This document shows positions 1-7,789 of a stretch of 43,006 bases of DNA, in pieces (position 1 is the first letter of the stretch; the number at the start of each line of letters is the position of its first letter). Made by a program: the position numbers and the translations under genes. Origin of the DNA: a bacterium (GTDB lineage: Bacteria > Vulcanimicrobiota > Vulcanimicrobiia > Vulcanimicrobiales > Vulcanimicrobiaceae); assembly GCA_021794175.1 (NCBI GenBank), contig JAJYRI010000013.1, forward strand, positions 1-43,006. Direction: 5' to 3'. The notes beneath the pieces are model-generated. The model saw nothing but the letters and a program-made list of their open reading frames with translations, did not search any database and was not told the origin of the DNA.

Positions 1-1
1 C

Positions 2-709
2 GGCTATCTTCCCGCCCGTGAAGTTCCCGCGATACGCGCCTGCAACTATCGCGAACTGAACATCGACGAGCGCTCTCCGCTCTCGCTGCTGCGCTCGGTG
101 CGCGCGGCGATGCGCGACCGCATCGCCGTCGGCGGCGATTGGCGCGAGATCGCCGAGGCGCTTCGGCAACCATCGCGGCGCATTTGGCTGGGATGGACGA
201 ACGCGCAACGTCGACAATTTCTCGAGCGACTCGCCCCGCTCTGGGGATCGCTGCGCTATCGCGTACCGCCGGCGACCGAGGAAGCGGTCACCGCGCTTCG
301 CCGGGCCGGGCGATACGTGCCGCTCCAGGGCGAGATCGTCGGGGCTGCCGACGAAGCCGACGGAATACGCATCGATTACTCCAGTCACGGCGAGCGACGT
401 CGCCTCCGAGTAGCCTCGGTCGTCAACTGCACCGGCCCCAACGGCGATCTCGCCTTCAACACCGATCCGTTGGTACGCGCCCTGCTACGCCGCAACCTGA
501 TACGCCGCGATCCGCTCGGATTGGGAATCGATGCGACACCGTACGGCGAAGCGATCGACGGCGAGGGTTTTATCGACGAACGCTTGCTCGCGTTGGGCCC
601 GCTGCTGCGCGGCGCGCTCTACGAGAGCACCGCCGTTCCCGAGATCGTCGAGCAGGCGCGCGCGATCGCGCAACGAGTCGCGCGCAACCGCGAGGAGTGG
701 GTCGCATGA
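2..709 (+). CDS. FAD/NAD(P)-binding protein, C-terminal part (5' end outside window)
   Basis: The frame is open from the left edge of the window, so the N-terminal nucleotide-binding region is missing and only about 235 codons are present. The visible part has a basic helical region, then a strand-rich stretch with VASVVNCTGPNGDL, the pattern where FAD/NAD(P)-binding oxidoreductases of the YdhS type (NAD_binding_9-like) return to the Rossmann fold. A second conserved-looking block near the end reads LGLGIDATPYGEAID. The stop codon overlaps the start of the cysteine dioxygenase gene (ATGA), so the two are translationally coupled. I infer a shared role in sulfur amino-acid or redox metabolism; the substrate cannot be read from this fragment. 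Confidence 0.7.
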   Translation, partial: GYLPAREVPAIRACNYRELNIDERSPLSLLRSVRAAMRDRIAVGGDWREIAEALRQPSRRIWLGWTNAQRRQFLERLAPLWGSLRYRVPPATEEAVTALRRAGRYVPLQGEIVGAADEADGIRIDYSSHGERRRLRVASVVNCTGPNGDLAFNTDPLVRALLRRNLIRRDPLGLGIDATPYGEAIDGEGFIDERLLALGPLLRGALYESTAVPEIVEQARAIAQRVARNREEWVA

Positions 710-1197
710 TCGCCGCTCTCGACGTCGATCGCATCATCGTCGAGCGACTCGCCGAGCGCGAGCGCTGGGAGCCCCTGCTGCCCCGCAAAAAGATCGGCTA
801 CACGCGCTCTCGCCTCTTCGCTTGCGACGCTTTCGAAGTCTTGGCACTACTATGGTTTCCCGGCGCGACCACCCCGATTCACGACCACGGCAATTCCTAC
901 TGTGCGACGCGCGTGCTTGCAGGCGAGCTGCACGTCGCGCGCTACCTACGGAGCGACGAAGCGAGAGCCGCCGATAGCCCCGGCTTACGGCTGGTCGGAC
1001 GCAGCGTGCAGCACGTCGGGGAGGGCGATGCGCTCGACGGTGCGCGCGATCTTCACAGCGTCGCAAATCGCTCGCACCACGAAGCGCTTTCGATCCATCT
1101 CTATGCGCCCCGCTACGCCGAGTTCGGCATTTACGATGAGTCGGGTGCTCGCCTCGCAACGGCGACGGCCCGTTACGACGCCGTCGTCGATTTTTAG
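706..1197 (+). CDS. Cysteine dioxygenase type I family protein
   Basis: A 163-residue cupin. Members of the family oxidise L-cysteine (some use 3-mercaptopropionate) to the sulfinate with a non-haem Fe(II). The facial triad is visible: H59 and H61 in PIHDHG and H117 in ARDLHSV. The Ser-His-Tyr set of the family is S129, H131 and Y133 in SIHLYAP. C66 lies seven residues after H59, the position of the Cys that is cross-linked to Tyr157 in mammalian enzymes; many bacterial members carry Gly there. The length is short compared with about 200 residues in animals and normal for bacteria. The ATG start overlaps the upstream stop in an ATGA, supporting coupled translation. Cysteine is the likely substrate, but a thiol-propionate activity is not excluded. 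Confidence 0.88.
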   Translation: MIAALDVDRIIVERLAERERWEPLLPRKKIGYTRSRLFACDAFEVLALLWFPGATTPIHDHGNSYCATRVLAGELHVARYLRSDEARAADSPGLRLVGRSVQHVGEGDALDGARDLHSVANRSHHEALSIHLYAPRYAEFGIYDESGARLATATARYDAVVDF

Positions 1198-1199
1198 CT

Positions 1200-2108
1200 T
1201 CAGGCCAAAGATATCCCATCGCCGTCGCGCGCAACGACGCCGTCTTTTTCTAGCGCGGCCACTAACTCGTCGAAGCGTTCGCCGATATTCGGCGGCACGA
1301 TGCCGATGATCTCGCGCTCTAAATCGAGTAGCGAAATGCGTTCCCCGGGCGGTAGTTCGCGCAGACGATCGACGATGCGGCCGCGTGCAAAACGCGCCGT
1401 CGATTCGAACGGAACCGGGTCCTTAGCGCTTGTCGGTTTGGCGAACTCTTCGCGCAGGCGCTCGAGGCGCGCCGCATCGATCGGCGCGGCGACGCAAAGC
1501 GTTTGCAACGGACACGCCGCACAACGGGGAGCGCGAGCGCTGCACACGAGCGCACCGAGATCCATCATCGCCGAATTCCAATCGTGCGCCTCGCCTTTGG
1601 GTACGAGATCGCGCGCGATCCGTTCGAGCTCTTTGGTGCTCGCCTTGACGGGATATTCGATGCCGAAATGAACTCGATGGACGATACGCCGAACGTTCGT
1701 GTCGTTCGCTGCCGCGTCGTAATTAAAGGCGAACGCGCGAATCGCGGCGACGGTATAGGGACCGACACCAGGCAGTTCGAGGAGCGCCTTGTCGTCACTC
1801 GGCATCTCACCGTCGAACTTTGCAACCACGGCGTCGGCGAGCGCTTTCAAGCGAACTGCCCGCGTGTTATAGCCGAGCCCTTTCCAATAGCGCAGCACCT
1901 CGGCGCGCGGCCCCTTTGCCAACGCGGCAAATGTCGGAAAACGCGATATAAACGTTCCGAAGATCGGCACGACGCGATCCACCTGCGTTTGCTGCAGCAT
2001 GAATTCGCTCACGACCGTGTAGTACGGGTTTCGCACGACGCGCCACGGTAAATTCGCCCGCCCGTATTTTGCATACCAGGCAAGCAGACGTTTCTGAAGC
2101 CCGGTCAT
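1200..2108 (-). CDS. mutY: A/G-specific adenine DNA glycosylase
   Basis: This base-excision repair enzyme removes adenine mispaired with 8-oxoguanine. The N-terminal catalytic region has SEFMLQQTQVDRV, whose Glu is the expected general acid. A helix-hairpin-helix LPGVGPYTVAAI follows, and DTNVRR carries the conserved Asp. The [4Fe-4S] ligands are in CSARAPRCAACPLQTLC (C-x6-C-x2-C-x5-C). The protein is 302 residues, shorter than E. coli MutY, and lacks a recognisable NUDIX-like domain. Its C-terminal 90 residues instead begin PFESTARFARGRIVDRL, resembling the compact actinobacterial form. The ATG overlaps the stop of the upstream aminotransferase-like regulator by four bases (ATGA), so it is the second gene of a two-gene operon. 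Confidence 0.93.
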   Translation of the reverse strand: MTGLQKRLLAWYAKYGRANLPWRVVRNPYYTVVSEFMLQQTQVDRVVPIFGTFISRFPTFAALAKGPRAEVLRYWKGLGYNTRAVRLKALADAVVAKFDGEMPSDDKALLELPGVGPYTVAAIRAFAFNYDAAANDTNVRRIVHRVHFGIEYPVKASTKELERIARDLVPKGEAHDWNSAMMDLGALVCSARAPRCAACPLQTLCVAAPIDAARLERLREEFAKPTSAKDPVPFESTARFARGRIVDRLRELPPGERISLLDLEREIIGIVPPNIGERFDELVAALEKDGVVARDGDGISLA

Positions 2109-3574
2109 CCGCGCAGACTACGCATCGCTTCGCCGATACGACGGATACCTTCGGATATCTCATCGCGCCGGACCGCAGTGAGGGCCAAGCGGAAATTATG
2201 ATCGCCGCCGGAGTTCGCGAAGAACGCCTCTCCGAAGAGAAAAGATGCACCCAGGCGCTCGGCGGCATCGAGGAGCGGGCGAGCGCGCATCTCGCGCGGG
2301 GTCGCGACCCAGAGATAGAAACCGCCGCTGGGACCGATCGCACGAACGCCGTTGGGCCAATATTTCGCGATCGCTTCGTCGGCGATTCTCCGGCGCAGGT
2401 GGAGTTCTTCGCGAAGTTGTTCGATGTGCGCATCGTAGCCGCGCTCGAGGTAGTCGACGATCGCGGCCTGTACGTAGAGGCTCGTCGCCATGTCGTATGC
2501 CTGTTTGCGCATGAGCAGGCGATCGACGATCGTGCGCGGAGCGACCATCCAACCGACCCGCAAGCTCGGTGCGACGGTTTTACTGAACGTCGAGAGGTAG
2601 ACGACGTGATCCGGAGCGAGCGCGAGCAGCGGGCTCTCGTTATGCGAGGCGAGCGGTCCGTAGGGATCGTCTTCGATGATCGGGACGCCGGCGCGCCGCG
2701 CTATCGTCGCGAGACGCTCGCGCCGATCCGCGTTCATCGTAACGTTCGTCGGATTATGCATCGACGGCATCGTGTAGATGAATCGGGGGCGACGCGTACG
2801 CAGAATCGCCTCGACATGATCGACGCGCATGCCTTCGTCGTCGACGGGAATGGGAATCGCGCGCAGGCCGCCGATCTGAAAGATCTGCAGCGCTCCGGGA
2901 TACGAGGGAGATTCGACGATGATTTCATCGCCGGCTTCGGCAAGGCTCTGGGCGACGATGGCGATGCCTTGCGTCGATCCGGTGAGCACGATGACGTTCT
3001 TCGCAACGACGCTGCGCGCGCCGCGAGCGCGCATGCGCGCCGCGATCGCCTCGCGTAACGGCTCGTAGCCCTCCGAATCCCCGTACGACAGAATGAAGCG
3101 TGGATCGCTTGCGACCCGTGCGAAGGATCCCGCAAGCTCGACGAGCGGCGAGGGTTCGTCGGGGGCGACGCCCTGCACGAACGATATCCGCCCGGGCTCC
3201 TGTTTTGCCGCGAGCTCACCGAGCACCATCGGGAACTCGCCGACGCGCCATGGCGGCAGCGTCACCCACCATGGGACGCTCGCCCCGCGCTCTCCCGCCG
3301 AGACGGCGCGCTTGCGTGACGCAACCCGCGAACCGGAGCCGACGCGCTGGTCGAGCAGGCCGTCGGCGACGAGCTCGCGATAGGCGCGCACGACCGTACT
3401 GCGGTTGATCTCGAGGCGGTCGGCCATCGCACGCTCGGGGGGCAAGCGCGTCGATTCGGGCAGCGAACCGGAGAGAATCGCCTCGCGCAGCCCTTCGTAA
3501 AGCTGCCGGTAGAGCGGCACGATCGAATCGCGGTCGAGTTGGAGGGGCAGGTTGGGCGCACCAATCTTACTCAT
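2105..3574 (-). CDS. MocR-type PLP-dependent regulator (GntR domain plus aminotransferase fold)
   Basis: The N-terminal 75 residues form a GntR winged helix (IVPLYRQLYEGLREAIL, LPPERAMADRLEINRSTVVRAYREL, DGLLDQRVGSGSRV). The remaining 400 residues are a class I/II aminotransferase fold with NPTNVTM, the PLP Asp in IIEDDPYG and the Schiff-base Lys in YLSTFSKTVAPSLRVGW. This is the MocR layout, so it is probably a transcription factor that senses a PLP-reactive amine or amino acid, although dedicated aminotransferases with this fold exist. I use ATG 3574 (489 residues) because a TACAAT -10 motif lies just upstream and overlaps the alternative GTG start at 3595. The gene is coupled to mutY downstream and divergent from lpdA. 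The ligand is unknown. Confidence 0.88.
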   Translation of the reverse strand: MSKIGAPNLPLQLDRDSIVPLYRQLYEGLREAILSGSLPESTRLPPERAMADRLEINRSTVVRAYRELVADGLLDQRVGSGSRVASRKRAVSAGERGASVPWWVTLPPWRVGEFPMVLGELAAKQEPGRISFVQGVAPDEPSPLVELAGSFARVASDPRFILSYGDSEGYEPLREAIAARMRARGARSVVAKNVIVLTGSTQGIAIVAQSLAEAGDEIIVESPSYPGALQIFQIGGLRAIPIPVDDEGMRVDHVEAILRTRRPRFIYTMPSMHNPTNVTMNADRRERLATIARRAGVPIIEDDPYGPLASHNESPLLALAPDHVVYLSTFSKTVAPSLRVGWMVAPRTIVDRLLMRKQAYDMATSLYVQAAIVDYLERGYDAHIEQLREELHLRRRIADEAIAKYWPNGVRAIGPSGGFYLWVATPREMRARPLLDAAERLGASFLFGEAFFANSGGDHNFRLALTAVRRDEISEGIRRIGEAMRSLRG

Positions 3575-3585
3575 GGATGGAGCCA

Positions 3586-3591
3586 ATTGTA
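3586..3591 (-). promoter_or_regulatory. Candidate -10 element for the mocR-mutY operon
   Basis: On the minus strand the hexamer is TACAAT, 11 bases before the ATG at 3574, which would give a nearly leaderless mRNA. No good -35 is seen at 16-18 bases upstream, so this is a weak call. It mainly helps to decide against the GTG start at 3595. Confidence 0.3.
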
Positions 3592-3674
3592 CCACGGAGG
3601 CCCGCCGCCTTCCGCGGCGGAATAATCGAGGGGTACCTACCCATCATCCACGCCTGCGCGTAAGGAGTCTTTTC

Positions 3675-5123
3675 GTGGCCGAACATCAGGTCGATGCCGT
3701 CGTCATCGGTGCGGGCCCCGGCGGTTATCATGCCGCCATCCGGCTCGGCCAACTTGGGAAATCCGTTATCTGCGTCGATCGCGACGAAGTCGGCGGAGTC
3801 TGCCTGAACTGGGGCTGTATCCCCACGAAAGCGCTGTTGCATGTCGGGGAAGTGATTCGCCACATCGACCACGCTGAAGCGATCGGGTTGAAGGTTCCCA
3901 AGGCGACGGTCGATCGGGCCGGAGTCGAAAAATTCAAGAACGATGTCGTCGCCTCGAACGTCGGCGGCGTCAAGACGCTCTTCAAAGCGAACAACGTGCA
4001 GTTCATGTACGGCGAAGCATCGTTCGTCTCGCCGAACGAGATCGCGCTCAAAGGCAAAGATGGAAGCAACGAGCGGATCCGAGCCGCCCACGTCGTGATC
4101 GCAACCGGCTCGGCACCGATCGATATCAAGGCATGGCCGCGCGACGGCAAACGCATCATCAACTCCGACGATGCGGTCGGCATCAAGCAGATCCCGAAGA
4201 CGATGCTCGTCATCGGCGGCGGCGTGATCGGTCTGGAGTTTGCGACGGTTTACACCCGCATGGGCGCGCAGGTACTCGTCGTCGAAGCGCTGCCGCAGAT
4301 TCTCACCGGCAGCGACCTCGAGATTTCGAAGACGCTCGGACGGATTCTCAAAAAGCAGGGCGTCGAGATCATGCTCGACACGAAAGTCGCCGCACTCGAA
4401 ACCACCGCCAAAGGCGTTAAGGCAACGATCGCCGGCGCGGGAACCGGCGGCAAAGAAGAGACGCGCGAGTTCGAGATGGCGCTGGTCGCCGTCGGGCGTC
4501 GCCCCGTCACCGACGCACTCAATCTCGCCGCGGCGGGGCTCGCCGTCGATGAGAAAGGCTTCCTCGCAGTCGATGCGCGCATGCGCACGAAGGTCGCGCA
4601 TATCTACGCGATCGGCGATGTTACCGGGCAGCCCTTACTCGCGCACCGTGCGATGAAACAGGGCGTCGTTGCCGCAGAGGTTATCGGCGGCGATACGAGC
4701 GCGGCGTTCGATCCGATCGCAATCCCGAATTGCGTCTACACCGATCCCGAGGTTGCGACCGTTGGGCTCTCCGAGGAAGATGCAAAGGCGAAGGGCTACG
4801 AAGTGCGGATCGGCAAGTTCCCGCTCGCAGCGAGCGGACGCGCGCGCACGATGAACGAAAGCGATGGGCTCATCAAACTCGTCGGCGACGCGAAGACCGA
4901 TTTACTGCTCGGCATGCACATCGTCGCTCCGCAGGCCGAATCGTTAATCGGCGAAGGCGTGATCGCGCTGGAGATGGGCGCAACGTTGGAGGATATCGGG
5001 CTCTCGATCCACCCGCATCCTACGCTCACCGAAGGCATCATGGATGCCGCGGAGGCCGCGCACGGTAAGGCGATTCATATCGTCAATCCCAAACCGAAGG
5101 CGCCGGTCGGAGCCGCAAAATAG
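3675..5123 (+). CDS. lpdA: Dihydrolipoyl dehydrogenase (E3)
   Basis: A flavoprotein of 482 residues that reoxidises dihydrolipoamide in 2-oxoacid dehydrogenase or glycine-cleavage complexes, passing electrons to NAD+. The FAD-binding GAGPGGYHAA comes first, then the redox disulfide in GGVCLNWGCIPTKALL, the NAD-binding GGGVIGLEFA, a second FAD contact in YAIGDVTG, and the C-terminal catalytic His-Glu pair in HPHPTLTE. The GTG start follows a good ribosome site (TAAGGAG, seven bases away). The frame stays open upstream to 3552, but that extension is basic and lacks family features. The gene is followed after eight bases by lipB. The subunits E1 and E2 are not in the window. Confidence 0.95.
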   Translation: MAEHQVDAVVIGAGPGGYHAAIRLGQLGKSVICVDRDEVGGVCLNWGCIPTKALLHVGEVIRHIDHAEAIGLKVPKATVDRAGVEKFKNDVVASNVGGVKTLFKANNVQFMYGEASFVSPNEIALKGKDGSNERIRAAHVVIATGSAPIDIKAWPRDGKRIINSDDAVGIKQIPKTMLVIGGGVIGLEFATVYTRMGAQVLVVEALPQILTGSDLEISKTLGRILKKQGVEIMLDTKVAALETTAKGVKATIAGAGTGGKEETREFEMALVAVGRRPVTDALNLAAAGLAVDEKGFLAVDARMRTKVAHIYAIGDVTGQPLLAHRAMKQGVVAAEVIGGDTSAAFDPIAIPNCVYTDPEVATVGLSEEDAKAKGYEVRIGKFPLAASGRARTMNESDGLIKLVGDAKTDLLLGMHIVAPQAESLIGEGVIALEMGATLEDIGLSIHPHPTLTEGIMDAAEAAHGKAIHIVNPKPKAPVGAAK

Positions 5124-5131
5124 AAAGCTCG

Positions 5132-5764
5132 TTGGGAACGGCGCGGATCCTCGATTTGGGTCTGCGCCCGTACCGCGAGGTCTGGGAGATCCAGCACCGC
5201 TTACACGAAGCGGTGCGCGCGGGTGAGGAGCCCGAGACCTGGATCTTCGTGGAGCATACGCCGACCATTACACTGGGGCGAAATGCAAAGCGCGAAAACG
5301 TCCTGCTCTCGCCCGAACTTCTCGCCGCACGCGGCGTCGATATCGTCGAAATCGAACGCGGCGGCGACGTCACCTATCACGGGCCGGGGCAACTCGTCGT
5401 CTATCCGATCCGCAAGCTCGAGCGCTTTCGCGAAGTCGTGCCGCTGGTTCGTTCGCTCGAAGCGGCGGTCATCGCAACCTGCGCTGACTTCGGCATCGTT
5501 GCCGAGCGTTGGAGCGAACATGCAGGGGTCTGGGTCGGGCGCAACCAGATCTGTGCGATCGGACTCGCGGTGCAAAAGATGGTCTCGCTACACGGCATCG
5601 CGCTCAACGTCAGCACCGCGCTCGATTACGACCGCCTCATCAACCCGTGCGGTCTTCTCGACCGCGGCATCACCTCGATCTCGCACGAACTCGGGCACGA
5701 GGTCTCGCTCGCGCAAGCCCGCGATGCCTTGCTCCCGCACCTCGCGGCGGAATTCGGATTCTAA
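5132..5764 (+). CDS. lipB: Lipoyl(octanoyl) transferase
   Basis: LipB moves octanoate from acyl carrier protein to lipoyl domains, the first step of lipoate assembly before LipA. At 210 residues the length is typical. Conserved blocks are YREVWEIQ, HTPTITLGR, GGDVTYHGPGQLV and SLHGIALNV, with the acyl-accepting Cys (C173) in INPCG. The catalytic Lys of the family (K135 in E. coli, 34 residues before its Cys169) is replaced by Gln: Q139 in GRNQICAIG lies exactly 34 residues before C173. Activity may therefore be altered. The start is TTG 5132, nine bases after lpdA, chosen because it fits the family N-terminus; no ATG or GTG is available before the conserved region. Confidence 0.9.
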   Translation: MGTARILDLGLRPYREVWEIQHRLHEAVRAGEEPETWIFVEHTPTITLGRNAKRENVLLSPELLAARGVDIVEIERGGDVTYHGPGQLVVYPIRKLERFREVVPLVRSLEAAVIATCADFGIVAERWSEHAGVWVGRNQICAIGLAVQKMVSLHGIALNVSTALDYDRLINPCGLLDRGITSISHELGHEVSLAQARDALLPHLAAEFGF

Positions 5765-5778
5765 GCGAGAACGAACGA

Positions 5779-6033
5779 GTGGTGCCATTCCAGCTCGTCA
5801 TCTTGTTCTTCTTGAACGCAATGTTTGCGACTGCTATACTCGCATTCCGTTCGCGCGTCGGGAAAATTGTCGGCGTCTTCGCCGTTGCTTTTGAATTAAC
5901 GAATCTCGATTTTAACCATTTGCCGTACCACGCACCCGGTTATGCCGACGTCGCCCTGCCCGCAGCGGCCGTTACACTTCTCCTAATGGCGCTCATCGGT
6001 GAGGCCGTGCATCGCCACGGGCTTACTCGCTAG
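5779..6033 (+). CDS. Small predicted membrane protein, unknown function
   Basis: An 84-residue reading frame with two or three hydrophobic segments: VPFQLVILFFLNAMFATAIL at the N-terminus, a weaker central one around VGKIVGVFAVAFEL, and VALPAAAVTLLLMALIG near the end. No family is recognised. It starts with tandem GTG codons, and ATG 5821 is an alternative that would remove the first segment. It follows lipB by 14 bases in the same direction and may be co-transcribed. The 164 bases after it, up to the convergent secreted-protein gene, show no gene or clear terminator. Confidence 0.45.
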   Translation: MVPFQLVILFFLNAMFATAILAFRSRVGKIVGVFAVAFELTNLDFNHLPYHAPGYADVALPAAAVTLLLMALIGEAVHRHGLTR

Positions 6034-6197
6034 CGCACGAACTCGCGCATATCTGCTGCGACCCTCTGTGTCAATAGTTCGTCGAGCCACTTGCCAGGGC
6101 AATTCGCCCGTCCCAGGTGCCGAGGTGCTCGAAATCACACAAGAATCCGGACACAGTCAGACCACGAGTCATAACCGAGAAAGAACTCCGGTCTACT

Positions 6198-6848
6198 TCA
6201 TTTCGCCGATCTAAGTACGAGCGAGATGTTGTCGGCCGAACCGTCGTTGTAGGATCCTTCGAAGCGCGTAAAGACGATCGTTACCTGCGCCTGCGTTGCG
6301 GCCTTCGGCACGCGTCCCGTCGTCGACCGATACCAGAGACCGGTGACGTCGTGGCGCTGCTCGGGCGTCACCGGTCCAAGCGTCGCACTCCCAACCGATG
6401 CGCCTGATGTATTACGGAAGGTGATCGTTGCCGTTCCATGGTCATCTTGGTTCGACCAACCACCAAGCCAGGCAGAAAATGTGTATCGCACGCTCCCGGT
6501 TTTGATTTCGGCGAGCGACGGCCCAAGAGAGATCGTTTGGGTCGCGGTCGATTTCGCTGCATTGCCGCCCTCGAAATCATTCTTGCCGCGGTGCCTAGGG
6601 CCGGGTGAATTCTCGTCGGGGAAGCCGCCGGGTATGCCATACTGTACGACCGTGAACTGCCCCGTCGTCGTCCAGGCGGACGGCTTTACAATCTGTGTGC
6701 TGTTTGCTGCGCCGACATTGGCTTCCGCGCCGCCGTTCGTGACGAGATTTCGCCCGAACTGGCTTGTCGCGGGCGCTGCAGAAACTGCGAGCAGCGTTCC
6801 CAATACGAGAGTCGTAACCACCGTAACATGCCGATCGGAATGCATCAT
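6198..6848 (-). CDS. Secreted protein with a carbohydrate-binding-like beta-sandwich
   Basis: A signal peptide is evident (basic start, hydrophobic TTLVLGTLLAVSAAPA, then small residues). The mature part begins NLVTNGGAEANVGAA and ends with SYNDGSADNISLVL, a pattern typical of extracellular jelly-roll domains of the DUF642/CBM-like type. There are no cysteines after the signal. AGGAGAGG lies just before two consecutive ATG codons; the second (6845) has the better spacing. It is the last gene of the minus-strand cluster around the radical SAM enzyme, 14 bases after the preceding secreted protein. Function unknown; a cell-surface binding role is inference. Confidence 0.65.
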   Translation of the reverse strand: MMHSDRHVTVVTTLVLGTLLAVSAAPATSQFGRNLVTNGGAEANVGAANSTQIVKPSAWTTTGQFTVVQYGIPGGFPDENSPGPRHRGKNDFEGGNAAKSTATQTISLGPSLAEIKTGSVRYTFSAWLGGWSNQDDHGTATITFRNTSGASVGSATLGPVTPEQRHDVTGLWYRSTTGRVPKAATQAQVTIVFTRFEGSYNDGSADNISLVLRSAK

Positions 6849-6862
6849 CCTCTCCTCCGTTT

Positions 6863-7555
6863 TTATAAGCCGTAGTAATTAGATCTGCCTTGGACGATAT
6901 GCGCACACCCGTTCGAAAGGTGACGCAGCAACTCTCCTTTGGGTAGTCGACCCTCTGGGAAGAAGGCCCAGGAGCCGGTCAACTGCCTGCTACCTCCCGT
7001 GCGGCCGCCCGTTCTCACGTCTACTGTACCGCACAGTTCGAGGGATGACGGAAGCGGGACAAAACGCGCTTCTGCAAATCCACCGATCGATCGATGTTTC
7101 GCCGGCTTCGTACCGCACCGATCGCGGTTGCCGGCTTGTCTTACCCGGTAGCCCATAAGGTGCCATTCGTAAGACGAGCGGCTGATATACAGCTCCGTAG
7201 CCTGCGTTGCCGTTCCATGGGCCCACTCCCGTCGGGATCCGCACCTGGGGCTTACGATAGTCCCCTTGAACGACGAAAGCTCTTGCGTGGTTGTCCCCCT
7301 ATATTCAGCCCCCGGGGGTGAGGGAGCGAAGAACGTGAACGTCGCCTCCCCACTCTCGGTCTCCGTTTCCGTCCCCCACAGCCTCCCGTTCGAATCTCTT
7401 TCCTGTTGCGTGTATGTGAACGAATATGGCCCGACCCATTCTTGGACTGCGGCCAAGGTCGCGGCAGAGGTAGGTTCCACCCTAGCGCGTGCGCTCGCGG
7501 TCAAATTCAACGATGCGAAAGCCACCAGAATGAATGTTGTAATGTATCGTTTCAC
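6863..7555 (-). CDS. Secreted hypothetical protein
   Basis: A 230-residue protein with a clear signal peptide (MKRYITTFILVAFASLNL, cleavage likely after SARA). The mature part is strand-rich and polar, with four Cys (CGS, DRCG, ELCG, NGCA) that could form two disulfides outside the cytoplasm. No family is recognised. The start codon is GTG with only a weak ribosome site, so expression may depend on read-through from the upstream maturase and peptide genes. The frame remains open further upstream but has no ATG, GTG or TTG there. It lies between the 37-residue peptide and the carbohydrate-binding-like protein. Confidence 0.6.
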   Translation of the reverse strand: MKRYITTFILVAFASLNLTASARARVEPTSAATLAAVQEWVGPYSFTYTQQERDSNGRLWGTETETESGEATFTFFAPSPPGAEYRGTTTQELSSFKGTIVSPRCGSRREWAHGTATQATELYISRSSYEWHLMGYRVRQAGNRDRCGTKPAKHRSIGGFAEARFVPLPSSLELCGTVDVRTGGRTGGSRQLTGSWAFFPEGRLPKGELLRHLSNGCAHIVQGRSNYYGL

Positions 7556-7675
7556 GGTATTTTCACTCAGGCCGTTCGTACCGATCTCGAGCGTCTTTTC
7601 ACGAAAGTCGGCGAGCGACCACTCGCGGATCGACGAGCAACCAATCCCCTTTAGGGAGGTGCGTTCATTTATCGT

Positions 7676-7789
7676 TTATTTTGTTGCGTGTGGGATGCTA
7701 CGTCCGTGCGGCGATCGTTTCACCGGCACGGGTGGAACGAGCACGGCGGACGTTTCGACGGGGATAGCGGCGGGTTGCACGATCGTCAT
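7676..7789 (-). CDS. Short Pro/Val-rich peptide, candidate substrate of the adjacent radical SAM maturase
   Basis: A 37-residue frame whose ATG overlaps the maturase stop (ATGA), with an AAGGAG motif about 10 bases upstream. The peptide starts MTIVQPAAIPVETSA, continues with a Val/Pro block (VLVPPVPVKR) and ends with a basic His-containing tail (SPHGRSIPHATK). It has no Cys and no aromatic residue, so thioether bridges and aromatic cross-links are excluded if it is the substrate. It has no signal peptide. Small coupled ORFs beside SPASM maturases are often RiPP precursors, but precursors more often precede the enzyme. The call rests on position, coupling and composition and could be a chance frame. 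Confidence 0.45.
   Translation of the reverse strand: MTIVQPAAIPVETSAVLVPPVPVKRSPHGRSIPHATK

Noticed and set aside
139-1197. Long frame (352 codons) covering the first two genes
   Set aside because: Arg/Ser-rich shadow in another frame of the FAD-binding gene that runs into the dioxygenase frame; the real dioxygenase start is ATG 706.
2069-3058. Plus-strand frame of 329 codons opposite the MocR gene
   Set aside because: Composition rich in Arg/Asp with no motifs; it mirrors the well-supported minus-strand gene.
3567-4601. Minus-strand frame of 344 codons opposite lpdA
   Set aside because: Shadow of lpdA; no family features.
7556-7675. Possible upstream start for the secreted gene at 6863-7555
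   Set aside because: The frame is open but contains no ATG, GTG or TTG before GTG 7555.
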